DNA of 64,000 nt from Diphasiastrum complanatum (GCA_029204225.1 CM055103.1:26896293-26960292); one strand, 5' to 3'. Numbered from the stretch's first letter, positions 44,641 through 57,735 are shown. Program-made: numbers and translations. Notes: generated from the letters alone by a model not told the origin.

Positions 44641-45992
44641 TGATCACAACACGCACTTTTTAAGAAGAAATGGCATTTCTGAAACTTCAGATCCAATTTG
44701 ATTTTCAAGGTGAAGATTTTTATTGAAGTTGAAGGTCGATTTGCACTTCAACTCCCTTCAAGCCCTTTCATTTTTCCTTTCACCTCAATCCAATGGTTCG
44801 TTTGGATCTTATGGTCCACACTGCTCCATGAGCCTTCGATCTTGACCATAGATAAGCCTCCTTCTTGATCCAACGACCAGTTCTGCATGCGCGCATTAGA
44901 CCGATGTCCTCCAGCCACGGAATCTCTGCATGCGCTATGGATCACTCATGGTGAGGGCGCGCGCGAGGTTGCGCCTCCTCGTCGGATAGTTCACTCCTCC
45001 TCTCTTCCAAGCTTCCTTCAAAAAAAAAACTATGGTCGATTTGCCTAAACCGCTCCAATTCCCTCTGTGCCCAGTGGCTGTCTATGGCCATTTTCTTGTG
45101 GATTCACCACACTAGGGCGTTCAGCTGTGGATTCCAACATGACAGCAAACACTTGCATACTTCGCAAGATCCACAATTTTCCTTCTTGAAACCCTTGCTC
45201 ATAAAAAAAAAACCTTCATGACAAGGAAAGCAAATTGCTCTATGATGATAGTAGGACTGTCCACGGCCTCCTGGCACAGTCTTCCCAAGACTAGTGCACC
45301 CTTCCACACATCTTTACAGCTTCAAATTTAGATGACCGCAGAGAGAGATCCATGGTTTTCCCCTTTGAAAACCCTAGTTGCCTTCTTCTTCCATAGCTGA
45401 GAGAAGGATTAATTCCTCTATGATTGCTCCATGGATGACTTTGCACTTCTGGCAATCGCTTGGCCTCACCTAAGCAATGCTGGGTAGCTTTTTACAGTGC
45501 CCAATTCCGTCAAGTATAGAGAAAGATTTGTGACTTTCCATTTTTTTTCAACTAGGCCACTTTTTGGCAATTCACAGAACTGCTCTTTCCTCCTAACACT
45601 GTAAATGGATTTCAAAATCCTCTCAGCCCTGAGATACTACTACCCTACTCCACCTTTAGATCCACTTCACTCAATAATTGACGGACTATCGAAGAAGTTC
45701 TAGCCAATTTTTCGTCAGGCCAATTTTTCATCACAAACGTTTTCCGAAGCAATACACCATTTTTGAGCAATTTTTCAAAATTCTTCCAAGAATTCTCCTA
45801 CGATGATCGTTCTGATCTTCCCCAAAGCTCGATCGAAGGAACTTTGTTGTCTCTAGCCATCCGGACTACCTATACCACGTATGGAGTCCTCTCTCCTGAG
45901 ACGCTTTGAGTGCTATTTCTCTTGGTAAAAGACGCTATCCCATAGCTCCACCGGATCGTGCATACCTACATCACCCTGCCACTCTGATATCA

Positions 45993-46467
45993 AGTTGAAA
46001 TTCTGATAGGATCTAGTGCAATATGCAGATCACATCACACAATCACCATAGCCACTCCTCACAAGCTCTCAAAGATGGCACAACAAAAGTTAAGTCTATT
46101 ATGAAGAAACATTGTACATATAGCAAAGCCCCAAACTGCATGGGCTCAACAGGTGTCACTAAACTGGCCTACCACCTGCCAAACTAGAGTTAGGCCCAAT
46201 ATGGCCACATATATTGACAAACCCAGGACATGCCCCTGAGTATAGCATAATGAACTCAAAATCACTGTACAGGCTAATTTCTTCCTACGTGTGGCTACCC
46301 GGCTAACCCAAATAGCCATCTACGGGATCAGTGCCCGATCAATATATCCTAACGGGTCACGTCCCGATCACAACCATATACAGTAAACCAAATAAACTGT
46401 ACACTAATTACATCATCACATTTAGAGCTTACATAAAATGATATCAGATTAACTTTGATTTCTAACT
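45993..46467 (-). repeat. 5' LTR of non-autonomous element
   Basis: 475 bp, nearly identical to 41681-42156. Followed (sense direction) by the primer-binding-like sequence at 45979-45992. Confidence 0.85.
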
Positions 46468-47428
46468 CAATCCACCAAGGAGCAATGTGTCCATCATTAG
46501 CCAACAAGCAAGATGACATAACAAAAGCATCATTTGAGATTTGTTCATTGACACCATCTTCATCAATAGTTAGGTTGGTTTGCTTGTCATCTTGATCTCT
46601 CTTCTTCTTGTAGAAACCACTAACAAAATGCCCTTTGATTCCACAATAGAATTACTTCAAATTTGACCTATCTTTCTTCTTCTTAACAATGAATGAAGGC
46701 TCACCTTTATCTTGACCCTTTGACCACTTGTTTTTGCCTTTGCCCTTGAATTTGCCTTTGATGAACATAGCCTCCTCTCCATCAACTTGAGATGTAGATC
46801 CACCTCCTCTTGATTGAAGCCTAAGCTCCTCATTCACCAATATCTCTTGCAAATCTAGTATGCTTGGTAAAGACAAGATTAGCATGATCATCCAACAAGC
46901 CATTAAGAATAACTTGAACAAGTTCTACATCCTTAATGCTCTCATCAATACATGCAAGCTCATCATTGTGTATGCTTTAACCCTCAAAACAAAATCATGA
47001 GCACTCTCTTCCTTCTTTTGCAAACTAGAAAAGATTTGTCTTCTTAGGGTTAGGACCCTAGATGTAGACTTAGATTCATAAATCTTCTTTAATGAATACC
47101 AAGCCTCCTTTGATGTAATGCACTTACCAACTTCCTTGAGAAGCTCATTGGTAACATTCATCTTAATCATGTGTAGAGCTCTTTTAGCTCCCTTATCATA
47201 CCTCAATTGATTTTGGAGTGCTTGAGGCCTCTCCTCCACACCTGCAACAATCTCCATCAACTCATTCATCTCCAATAAGGACTCCATCCTCACCTTCCAA
47301 GTAGAATAGTTGATTGAGGTAAGCCTCCATTGCCTTCCAACATGTAGCCACTTGAGGTTGCCATATTGCAATGATTTGATCGTCACTTTGAACCCATTCC
47401 AATTCACAAAGCACTCTCTTGAAATCAA
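46468..47428 (-). pseudogene. Copia gag (part 1 of split copia D)
   Basis: WKVRMESLLEMNELMEIVAG and ALHMIKMNVTNELLKEVGKC, then a frameshift near 46925, LQEILVNEELRLQSRGGGST and a decayed zinc knuckle (FYCGIKGHFVSGF, first and last Cys lost). It ends at PWWI of the protease, where the non-autonomous element was inserted. Its leader is 47429-47931. Confidence 0.85.
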
Positions 47429-47931
47429 TAAATGAAACTCAAGAATAAATCACAAAGATATGGAACATTCTATCCTCTCCTTTAGCAATTCCTAGCACAT
47501 AGAATCTTGATTTCTTCATCAGAATAGATCTAAACGCAATATGATGAACTTTTTCCAACACCTAAGATTGAAATGCACTCTTGAAAAGTCCAAAAACCTA
47601 AAAATCAAGAGATCCTACCAAAGTTAGGGTTTTTCCAAAATGCAAAATATTGAATAAAGAAGAATCTAGATGCAAAAGCTAGAATCTTGATATGACATCT
47701 ACTAGAATATATGATTCTCTACCATAGGCAATTTTTGTCTAAAAATGAATTCAAAAATCGTCCTACTACAAGTGATTTGACCTAAAATGGTGATAGGATC
47801 ACAAAGATCCACTTTCTATGCTTCCAACAACTTGATTTGAGTGTGTAGAGCCTCCAAATCCACAAAGAATTTATGGCGCCCTCAAATCCACCACTAGAAA
47901 TGGTTGAATCTCCAAATTTGACCTGAAACTT

Positions 47932-48388
47932 GCTTTGATACCATGTGAAAATCACAGATTCAAGATCTACAAGAAAATCAATATTCTACACAAAGAAACT
48001 CAAGATACATGAGAAAATGACATGAGATGGACATAGAATGAACAAAGATGAGATTTCCACATGAATGATCAACATATGATTGTGTTCTCCACACTGGTAC
48101 AGCTATTTATAGCAGCCATAATGTCATTTGGCCCTATTCTCCAACTATGCCCTAAAATGGCAACTTCTAGGTACTTAACCAAAAACCTAGAAATTATGGT
48201 TCAGATGCAATGTACCAAAACTAACCAATTAGAATGGGTCCAAACACGATCTCATCCACTTAGCTACTTGCTAGAAATAGACTATTTAGAGCCTTATTGA
48301 CATGTATGAAACTAACTCTAAGTTGAGATTTCACTTTGGCCTCTAAAAATGCCAATTAAAATGTCGAAACTAGTTGACAATTTTTACA
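47932..48388 (-). repeat. Copia D 5' LTR and primer-binding site
   Basis: LTR 47944-48388 (445 bp): minus strand starts TGTAAAAATTGTCAACTAG and ends GTGATTTTCACA. It is followed by TGGTATCAAAGC at 47932-47943, a Met-tRNA-type primer site with one change. The matching 3' LTR is missing. Confidence 0.8.
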
Positions 48389-48583
48389 TCTAGTCCACCA
48401 AAACCACCAACCCTGACGAGTTACCTGAAATGCCATTACACTTAACCAATCCGCTCAGTGAAAGGGGCAATATCAAGATTCCAGCTACTCATCGCCAATC
48501 CTGAGAAGTATTAGCTGTGTTAGATGGTGGCTCAGGTTGTCAATATCATCTCCACGTCTCTCATGTTGGAATGGTGTGGAAAT
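48389..48583 (+). pseudogene. Gypsy protease fragment (element I, left part)
   Basis: ELPEMPLHLTNPLSERGNI, then AVLDGGSG and, after a one-base shift, VNIISTSLMLEW: the gypsy protease with a DGG site as at 13210-13280. The rest of the element resumes at 53215 beyond the copia insertion, with some protease sequence lost. Confidence 0.65.
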
Positions 48584-49384
48584 ATGCAAAATAGGACCAA
48601 AAATGGATCCTAAAGTGATCCACAAGAGGGATTGGATGTTAGATACAATTGATCTATCAATCTACACAAGATTTAGATCAATCTAGATCAATTCTAGGCA
48701 TGAAAATCTAATAAAAACAATCATTAATGAAGGTAAATGTACTTGCTGGTTTCACACGTGTGAAAACCTGTCAGATTAAGGACTCCAACTTGAAAACAAG
48801 TTACACTATGATAGAACCTCAAATCATTCAAAACAAATGAAGACAAATGGAGATATTGACACAAAATTGCTTCCAAAATCAAGATTGAAATATGCCTCTA
48901 CATATACATTTCTTGGAGCTCGAGGTACTGGTCATGCATCAGATCTCACACGTGTGAGGATGCTTTGTCTTATGATGAATCATCATGCAAAATTGACACT
49001 TGGATCAAAACTTTTTATTTTGAGCACTTTTGGTCCATTTTCCTACTATATGGAGATCTACTAAGAAACCTTCTAGAAGTCAAAACTCGCCTACTTCAGC
49101 TTATTCCACATGTGTGAGCAGTCCTCTACACATGGGATGTGACACCTAATCTAATTATGTGGCTCATGCAATCAATAGATTGATGCCATGTGTCATATGA
49201 CTAGAAAACTAGATTTTGGCCTTTTTAGCCACTAGAACTTGAATTAAATCATATGTACAACCTATATGATTATGGTACATGACAAGTACACTAATTTCAC
49301 ACATGGGAACAGGCTCCACACATGTGTAATCATCCTATATACATATGTTTGGCCTTGACCAAGCATAATTTTTGCATTTTTCAC
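48584..49384 (-). repeat. Copia H 3' LTR (left boundary approximate)
   Basis: Minus strand starts TGTGAAAAATGC after AAGGAG at 49385-49390. Contains two 14-bp palindromes, TTCACACGTGTGAA at 48751-48764 and CTCACACGTGTGAG at 48945-48958, plus relaxed CACATGTG forms. The left end near 48584 is inferred from where gypsy protease sequence stops. Confidence 0.6.
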
Positions 49385-50401
49385 ACTCCTTAAAAATCTA
49401 GCTTGGTAGATCTAGCATAGACCTATCTATAACTCCAAGAGCCAATCTTAATTTTACAAATGGATCTTTGGGCAATGACATATTAATGGACTTTGCATGT
49501 ATTGACTCAATTTGCCAACACAAAAACTAAGATATGGTCTAGTGATGGTTAAGTTTATCAAGGAACCAATAAGCATTCTATAGGTAGTGATGTCCTCAAT
49601 GGATGCTTCCTGACTTTCCTTAGAAACTTTTACACTTAGTTCCATGGGAGTTCCAACTCCTTTACAATCAATCATGCCAAATTTTGCTAAGATTGATCTA
49701 GCATACTTAGATTGACATATGAAAGTAAAGTCATTACTTCTAGAGACTTCTATTCCAAGTATAACTTTCAGAAGTCCTAGATCTACCATCCTAAATTCAC
49801 TAGACAAGGAAATTTTTACATCTTTGATGCCATCTAGATCATTTTCTGTGAGTATAATGTCATCAACATATAAAACTAAGATAATGATCTTCCCATCATT
49901 ACATTTGTAGTACAATGATGGTTCATAAGAACTTACAACAAATCCAATGGAAATAAGATAAGAATGCAACCTAGAGTACCATGCTCTTGGTGCTTGCTTG
50001 AGTCCATAAAGACTCTTCTTCAAGAAACACACCTTGTCTTCTTCTCCATCTTTGATGAAGCCCTCGGGTTGGCACATGTAGATTTCCTCTTCCAAGAATC
50101 CATTCAAGAAAGCATTTGTCACATCAAGTTGGAAGAGCTCCCATTTGAAAGAAGTAGCAAGACATATGATTAATCTAATGGCTACAAGCTTTGCAACAGG
50201 TGCAAAGGTTTCATCGTAATCTATGCCTTTGACTTGCAAAAAACCTTTTGCTACAAGTCTAGCTTTATACTTATGAATGGAACCATCTTGATTATATTTC
50301 AATCTATATATCCATTTACAAGTAAGAGGCTTCTTTCCATAAGGTAGATCAACAAGTTTCCAAGTTTGATTTTCTAACAAAGCATCAAACTCTACTTGCA
50401 T
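49385..50401 (-). pseudogene. Copia H reverse transcriptase with RNase H deleted
   Basis: A long clean RT frame: KWIYRLKYNQDGSIHKYKAR, LVAKGFLQVKGIDYDETFAP, LDVTNAFLNGFLEEEIYMCQ, KSLYGLKQAPRAWYSRLHSY, VLYVDDIILTENDLDG and MVDLGLLKVILGIEV. After KLSQYMQSPLI it jumps directly to the family's C-terminal tail (DPFVKLRLALGVIDRSMLDL near 49390-49450). The RNase H domain is missing. Confidence 0.88.
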
Positions 50402-50452
50402 AGCTTTCCTCCAATTTTGAGACTTATTTGCTTCCTCAAAACAGTTGGTTCT

Positions 50453-52021
50453 TCAAGCATAGCAGTCAAGAAAGTATAAGAGTTGAGTAGTTAGTTGAGA
50501 ATCTTCCCTTTGCTCTCCTTTGTCACTATAAGTGAGCCTTGATGGCTCAATCCTTGTCCTTGTTGATCTTCTTGGCACCCTTGGACTTTGAGTAAGTTCC
50601 ACTTGGTCTTCATCTTCATGAAGCTCCTCCTCGGCCATAGCATGATCCTTGACAAGTTGAGTGTTGTTGGAAGTCACCTTTCCTTTGGCTTGGAGAGATT
50701 CATTAAAAAGTACATCTCTACTTACAACAACTTTCTTGGTAATAGGATCAAATATCCTATAAGCTTTATTCTTTTCACTATAACCAACAAAGATGTCTTT
50801 GAATGAAGTGGCATCTTCCTTTTTCCTTGTTTCTAAAGGAATATGTACATAACAAGTACATCCAAAAACTTTCAAATCACTAAGATTTGGCTTTTTGCCA
50901 TACAATACTTCATAAGGTGTAAGTCCTTTAATGGCACTATTAGTCATTCTATTGCATAGAAAGTTTGCACATAAAAATAGCTTCTCCCCAAAATGAAATA
51001 GGAAGGGATGCATCTAATCTCAAGTCTTTAGCACAGTCACATAGTTTCCTATTCTTTCTCTCAGCTACTCCATTTTGGTGTGGAGTATACGTGCAAGAAA
51101 ACTCTCTCCTAATGCCATTAGTTTCACAAAACTCTTTCATCCTTTTGGAGATGTACTCCCCTCCATTCTTAATACTTTCAAGCTAGTATTAAGTTGCTTT
51201 TCCACAAGAGTTTTGAACTTCACAAAGGACTCAAAAACTTCACTTTTCTTAGACAAGAGATAAACCCAAGAGTATCTTGATCTATCATCAATAAAAGTGA
51301 CATACATAAGAGCTCCACCATTAGATTCATGTGAAAATGAATGAACATCCGAGTGTATAAGGTCAAGAGGAGAGTTAGATCTTGTCAAAGATATCTTAAA
51401 AGGTAGCTTATGAGATTTGGAGAGTCCACAAGCTTCACAAAGTTTGCCACACTTGGATATGGTTTTGGGAAGTCCACTTGCTAGCTCCTTTGTCACCATG
51501 GTCTCCATAGCTTTGTAGTTAGGATGGCCTAACCTTTTGTGCCACAATTCCACTTGAGTGAGCTCCTCCCTTGCCATGTTCATACTTCCAACCATCACAT
51601 TAGCATCCAATTTGAATAACCTCTCTTGCTTGAAACCATTAGCAACACATTTTTCATCTTTCAAGATAGAACATGCTCCATGCTTGAAATGTACATCTAA
51701 TCCACTATCCATAAGTTGTCCTACACTCAACAAGTTCTTTGTAATTGAAGGTACATAAAGAACATTGTCTAGATCTACTTTTTTAGATGATCCTAGACAT
51801 AAAGGAATGGATCCAACACCTACAATCTCACATTCTTGATCACTTGCAATGAAGATAAATCTCTTAGAATTATTGTAAGAAAGTAGATTAAAAAAGTAGT
51901 CTTTTTGGTGAGTCATGTGGTAGCTTGCCCCACTATCAATCCACCAAGTGACTTGATTAGATGTTTGTGGTGAGGATACCATCAAAGATAGATTGCATTC
52001 TTCCTCCTCCTCCTCAAGCAC
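50453..52021 (-). pseudogene. Copia H protease and integrase
   Basis: Protease TWWIDSGASYHMT at the start (51950 region), pre-integrase VELWHKRLGHPNYKAMETMV, zinc region CGKLCEACGLSKSHKLPF, first Asp in LDLIHSDVHS and FIDDRSRYSWVYLL. A frame break at 51137-51180 removes the SDNGGEF Asp region. Glu region YTPHQNGVAERKNRKLC follows, then FGCTCYVHIPLETRKKEDAT and the linker PRVPRRSTRTRIEPSRLTY. Two long frames, otherwise well preserved. Confidence 0.88.
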
Positions 52022-52842
52022 AAGGTTGTCTTTATTGTCCTTCTCTTGGACATTCTTCTTCTTCTAACACTCGGATGCAAAATGTCCCTTTTTCCCACAA
52101 AAGAAACACTTTAGCTTCTTCTTGTCCTTCTTGCTCTTGCCTTTGGAACTTGATGCTCCATCCTTGCTCTCCATCTCCATGTCTTGAGTTTCTTGGATGG
52201 AAACTTTTTCTTCTTGCCTTTCAAGGAAAAGTTAACTTTTTCATCACCATCATTAAAAGATAAGGAACTCATCCTACTTTTGATATGAAGCATTCTGCAC
52301 ACTTTGAAGTTTTTCAATACTAGGAAGTGTATCTTGAATAGCAAAGGTTTGAACAAGATTAGAATAATCATCTCCTAATCCATTCAAAATGATTTGAAAT
52401 AACTCATCATCTTTGATTATCATCTATAGAAGACAACTCCTTATTCAAAGATTTGATCCTAGACATAATTTTGGGCACTTTCACTACTCAGCTTTCATGC
52501 TTTGAAGAATTTTATTCCTAAGCATGAGTATCCTTGAAGTATTCTTGGATCCGTAAATTGCTTTTAATGAATCTTGTATCTCTTTGGATGGTGGTACAAG
52601 ATGAGATTTCTTTCAAAAGTTCATTACTTACATTCATTTTTATGCAATGTAATGCAACTCTACATCTCTTTTTGTACTTTACCAATTCAACACCTCCTTG
52701 AGGTTCTACTTTCACCTAAAGTACTATGTCATAAAGATTATGGAGTACTAGTAAAGACTCCATTCGAACTATCCAATTAGCATAATTAGTGGATGTGAGT
52801 CTTTCACTAGCTTCAGGCAAAAAATCACCCATTGATGCCATT
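52022..52842 (-). pseudogene. Copia H gag
   Basis: Starts MASMGDFLPEASERLTSTNY at 52842, with an early stop after LYDIVL, then KKRCRVALHCIKMNVSNELL. It is fragmented through the middle and keeps an intact zinc knuckle, CFFCGKKGHFASEC (about 52068-52110). The leader 52843-53210 is shorter than in the intact copia and no 5' LTR follows; the element is truncated at the gypsy junction. Confidence 0.8.
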
Positions 52843-53210
52843 TTTTAATGTGAAAAAGCACTAGAAACTCTTATGGTTTCTCTAAGAGATCTGAACCTAA
52901 AGTCTTCTAGCAATTTGAAAGCTTATAGACACAACTCTATCACTCATGAACCAATCTAGAATGATGGAAATTTAGATTCTAGTCTCAATCTTGCAAAATC
53001 ACTCGTTAATCTATGATTTTTGGCAATATCTCTCTCAACTTCAACATGCACTCAAAAAATCAAAGAAACTCATTTAATGCACCTGAATCAAGCTTCAATT
53101 TTAATTTTTTGGCCGATCTAATCCAAGAACAAATCATAGGAATAAAATCTCTATAGAAAAATCTTGAATTTGCACTAAAAATCTCTCAATCTAAAATTCA
53201 CCATAGACCT

Positions 53211-55935
53211 GGTTGTACTCGATATTCCTAGTAACACATATTCTTATGAGTTACTGTTTGGTCTACCATGGCTCACCAATGCAAAGGTCGTTCATGACTA
53301 AAGCAAAGGGCGAGTAACCTCGGTAATAGGGAGAGGTCCATTACCATTGATTCAAACCAGCACAACACCATGATGATGATTCATTCACTGCAAATTCTGT
53401 GTTTGAGCCATACTAGTCCACCCAAGAGAAAGGTCATTATGTTAAATCTACCGATATCATAAACTGGAGCCACAGTTTGGCTATGATTGATTGTGTGAAC
53501 GCTAATTATTGTGCTCAAAATCAGGGTGACACACAATGATGAATTGTTAAACATTGCATGGCTACCTGCTGATGAATCAAAAGATTTATTCATAGATGAC
53601 GAAAATGCCTTGCAAGTTGAGAATTGCCCAAAAGATTTGGACATTTCTGACATTCAAATATGGAACTACATGGAGGCACTTCCAACCAAAGCATCCCGCA
53701 ACATCCATCCAAGATGGAACCAGTCACCAAGGGTTACGGTTTAAAAACCTGATACCAAAGTATATCGTGTCAAATGGCCCAATTACCCATGGGACCTATG
53801 TGAGAAGGAAACAATCTATCAAATCGACGATGAGATACTCCATGACGTTCCATCAATTCCTCATCCGCACACCTCACGTCCTCAGAAGCCACAATCGTGC
53901 GGCAATACCGTGAAGGAGAAGATGAGAATCCACTCTTGATCCAACCTCTTGGAGACCTTACTATTGGCCAGGGGGTTTCTGAAATCACTTTAGCTCGTAT
54001 ACCTCTCAAAGAAACTCCCAAATCACCATCAAGGCAGTTAAAGGGCAAGGCTCCCCTCGGATCACCCGCACTTTATATGCCTACTTATTTTAAAGATTAC
54101 ATGATTGAGGATGTGACCATACAATTACCACAAGCTCAACGCGAGCCGAATGGTAATTCACCATACGAAGGTCCTGCACGAACCATCACCATATCCTTGA
54201 GTGAGCCCGATGAGGATAACGAATACATCGTTCACATCAATCGAGAGCAATGCAGGAAGATTGAAAAACTTTTGCGAAAGTATAGACATGTCTTTACATG
54301 CAAGGAGTCTCACCACAAGTAGTTGTACATCGATGATTTCTCTTAAACCGGGAGCGAGACCAGTTGCTAGCCGTCCTTACCAATGTAATCCGATCTACAA
54401 GGCCAAAATAAAAGAAGAGTTACAACGCTTACTAGATGCAGGATTCATCTATGAAATCGAACATACTGAGTGGGTTTCTCCAATTATGATCGTCCCTAAG
54501 AAAAATGAAAAAATCCATATCTGTGTCGACTTTAAAAAACTTAATGCAGTCACAGACTGTAATCATTTTCTATTACCTTTCGGAGAATCCATTTTAGAAA
54601 ACCTAGTAGGAGATGAGGCCACTCGTTCTTAGATGGCTTTAGCGGCTACAACATGATCCAAATTGCTGAAGAAGATCAGCATAAACCCACTTTTGCCACA
54701 AAATAGAAAATCTTCTATTAAAAACTCATGCCTTTCGGCCTCTGTAATGCTCCTAGCACATTCCAACATGTTATGCAAGCTGTATTTTCTCAGTAGATGG
54801 GAGATACCCTAGAGGTTCACTTACATGATTTGGGAGCGCATTCAGAGGAAATATGTCATCATTCTGTGCTTGAGAAGTTTTTTATCCAATGTCAATGCTT
54901 TGAAATCTCTTTGAATCCTAAAAAATGCCAGATTTGACACACGACATTGTTTTAGGACATATCATTTCAAAAAATGGTATTGCAACTGACCTTGAAAAGG
55001 TCAAGATCATCCAAAATCTGCCATAACCACACACTATTAGAGAAGTATATTCATTCCTAGGCCACATCAACTATTATCGTTGCTTTATTCTCGATTTTCC
55101 TAATAAAGCATGATTAATCTATAAGGTGGTGGTTGTTTCCAAATGGACTGATGAACAAAGAGTCGCATTCAGTCAGTTGAAGGAAGCTCTCATGAACGCA
55201 CCTATTCTCTGGGCTCCTGATTACTCCAAGGAATTCCATGTTCATATCAATGCATCCAAGTATGCCATCAGAGCAGTGCTCACCCAACAGAGAGAATTCA
55301 AAAAGGATTATCCAATCCGAATTCTCAATAGACAATTGATACCAGCTGAAGTCAATTACACCACTACGAGCGTGAAGCTTTGGCAATGGTTTATGCGGTT
55401 TAAAAGTTTTGTCATTATCTCCTGGGAAAACCTTTTTGCTTTCTTCACTGATCATCAACCACTTTTCTATCTTATCAGCAAAACTTGCACAATCGGTCGA
55501 ATTACTTGTTGGATCTTGTTATTGCAAGAATTTGAATTTCAAATTGTTGTTCAAAAGGGCGTCCAACATTTTTAGTAGATCATTTATCGCGAATCCCTAT
55601 TCTAACAACTCTTGATCAAGGGGTCAACGATGATTTACCCGATGCCATCTTGTTTCAAGTTGACTGACTATGCCCCCATTTGGACAAGGGATATTACTGA
55701 ATATTTGACTTCAGGGTAGATGGATCCATCCTTATCTAAACCCAAACAACTTGCATTGATCCTAAAAACAACACCTTATACGTTGATTGTAGGACAACTT
55801 TACAAGCAAGGGTTAGATGGGATCATCCGACGATGTCTTACTGAAGGTGAAATAACGTCCATTATATCCGCTATGGAAAACCCATGGATTTCTATAGGGT
55901 ATGTTACACTACTATGCCCCAAGGCCCTTCCTTAA
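53211..55935 (+). pseudogene. Gypsy element I: protease end, RT, RNase H, start of integrase
   Basis: VVLDIPSNTYSYELLFGLPW (protease end), linker HNDELLNIAWLPADESKDLF, then acidic spacer to 54300. RT: AKIKEELQRLLDAGFIYEIE, WVSPIMIVPKKNEKIHICVD, FLDGFSGYNMIQIAEEDQHK, LMPFGLCNAPSTFQHVM; the YLDD site is degraded. RNase H at 55126-55575: SQLKEALMNAPILWAPDYSK, FHVHINASKYAIRAVLTQ. Integrase start QLYKQGLDGIIRRCLTEGE at 55720-55935. Many stops. Same broad clade as the element at 6060-17277. Confidence 0.85.
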
Positions 55936-56700
55936 TAAATTCTGCTGGCAGATGATGGAGGGGATCGGCAATATAATTTACCAAACACGCCAACAACAAT
56001 TTCGCCTCCAGAAAGCTCAAAAGATCCAAGATGAAAAAGCTTCAATAAGTGTGGGACCACCAATCCAATAAGGTGCGGGATAACATTAGCAACAATATAT
56101 TAAAAAAAAAAATAAAACATCGTGCCATGTGTATTGTAAGTCCACATGTGAGTAATTGTTAATAAACTTTTACCATGGCATTTGCGTTATAAGACCATGA
56201 GTAGAAGCTTTCTTTTTAAACGTCTTAAAACTAAGAAACTTAAGCTTAGAAATAAAAGATTCTAAGTTTAGGAATTCAAGTTTCTAAGTTAGCAGTTGTG
56301 AGACTTAGAATAGCAAGATTAAAAGGATAATCCCATAAGTTAGTGGAAACTTATGGAAGGCCCTCTTGTTATAAAAAGAAAGACATTTTTCTTGTAAACA
56401 ACACATTGAGATTATGCTAATAAAAATCTTGTGATTTGATCTCTCTATTTCTTTGTGTTCCCTTTGGAAGGTGAATAGCTCGAGGGAAGGTGTTCGAGCC
56501 TCCTCTTGCTTCCTTTTTATAGGAATTTTATTGTGGCATGTTTATGAATGTTTTTATGCTTAGAGTAGCCGCATTTGAAGTTAGATAGGTTTAGATTAAC
56601 GGGTTTTGCTAGTTGGGTAAGCCTTAGCAAGTCCTAGTTTAGTTAAATAGCTTGTTAGTTGGGAAGCCTTAACAAGCCTAGTGAGATTGTTTCTAGTTTT
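55936..56700 (+). repeat. Decayed gypsy tail and probable LTR
   Basis: Broken integrase zinc-region remnants to about 56060, a poly-A run at 56101-56111, then sequence with promoter and poly-A features (TTATAAAAAG near 56368, CTAATAAAAATC near 56418) and no coding frame. Likely the 3' LTR of element I, but no second copy is in the window to confirm it. Confidence 0.35.
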
Positions 56701-57483
56701 TGAGCACCGATTGGAAAGCCTTGGTGTTCTTTACTTTTGTTTGTGATCTTTCCTTTTTGTTTGTAAGTTATGTAGATTCTAAAAGGTGGACGGACCGGTC
56801 TACCACTTGCTACAGACCATCACCGTTGAACTCATTGATCAAGTGGATTTCAGAAGATGTACCTTCCATGGTGAATGATCTAAGAAAATGTAAAATAGTC
56901 TTGAATACTAATAACGGTTTGGAACGAAGGCTCTGATACTACTTTGTTGGGTTTCTACTATTCTAATACCAGCTTGTTGGATTTCTTTGTATGGATGCAG
57001 AATGATTAGAGAGAACTCAACATGCAAATTATAATAGGATCTTTACCAAACTATAGATTCAGACTAGAACTTACATCAACATGAGGAATATCTTAGTAGG
57101 TGTCAATGACAACCATGAAGGGAGCGAAATAGTTAGGCGTATAAGACATCCATGCTTCATGTGAAGAATTTCAGATCTTGAAGATCCAAAATGTATCCCT
57201 TGATCTTTGGTTATAAAGTCAACACAATCAATGACATTGCCAATGTATAAACATCAGCATCTACTCAATGAAAGAGATGCAAACTCAATAAGAACTTGAT
57301 CAAACATCAAATATATGATAAAATGAAGTGGCTATCTGTACAATAATAGTACCCTACTGTATTTCCCACGTGTCGATCCAAAAATAACAAAATATGAGCA
57401 TTCTGCACGCGAGATTGCAAGATATCATCAAGATAGTGCACCAATGGATAGATGAACCCAAGAGAACTCAGTGTATAAGCATG

Positions 57484-57488
<5 letters not shown>

Positions 57489-57534
<46 letters not shown>
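57489..57534. repeat. (GA)n microsatellite in LTR
   Basis: About 46 bp, at the position where the LTR copy at 5835-5850 has only a short CTCTCTTCTCT stretch. Confidence 0.95.
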
Positions 57535-57536
<2 letters not shown>

Positions 57537-57693
57537 TATTCTCCCATGAATTTACACTATATATAGCAGATCCATGTCTCATTAATGAGTTTGATTTCCC
57601 TCCAAAACTCCTCTAGTTCAAAAACCCTATCATCAATATGACTAGTACATCATTGGATAGATGAACCCAAGAGAACTCATGTATAAGCATGAC

Positions 57694-57698
<5 letters not shown>

Positions 57699-57735
<37 letters not shown>

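Larger units (their letters stand above)
41681..46467 (-). mobile_element. Non-autonomous LTR element (LARD-like) with AGTT...AACT ends
   Basis: 4787 bp flanked by CAATC (41676-41680 and 46468-46472), inserted in the copia protease. LTRs are 41681-42156 and 45993-46467. Next to the right LTR the minus strand reads TGATATCAGAGTGG, a decayed Met-tRNA-type primer site. Next to the left LTR is the purine tract AAGGGAGAG. So it is read right to left. The 3.8-kb interior has no gag or pol of its own. The LTR ends are AGTT/AACT instead of TG/CA, consistent with both the target duplication and the LTR alignment. Confidence 0.85.
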
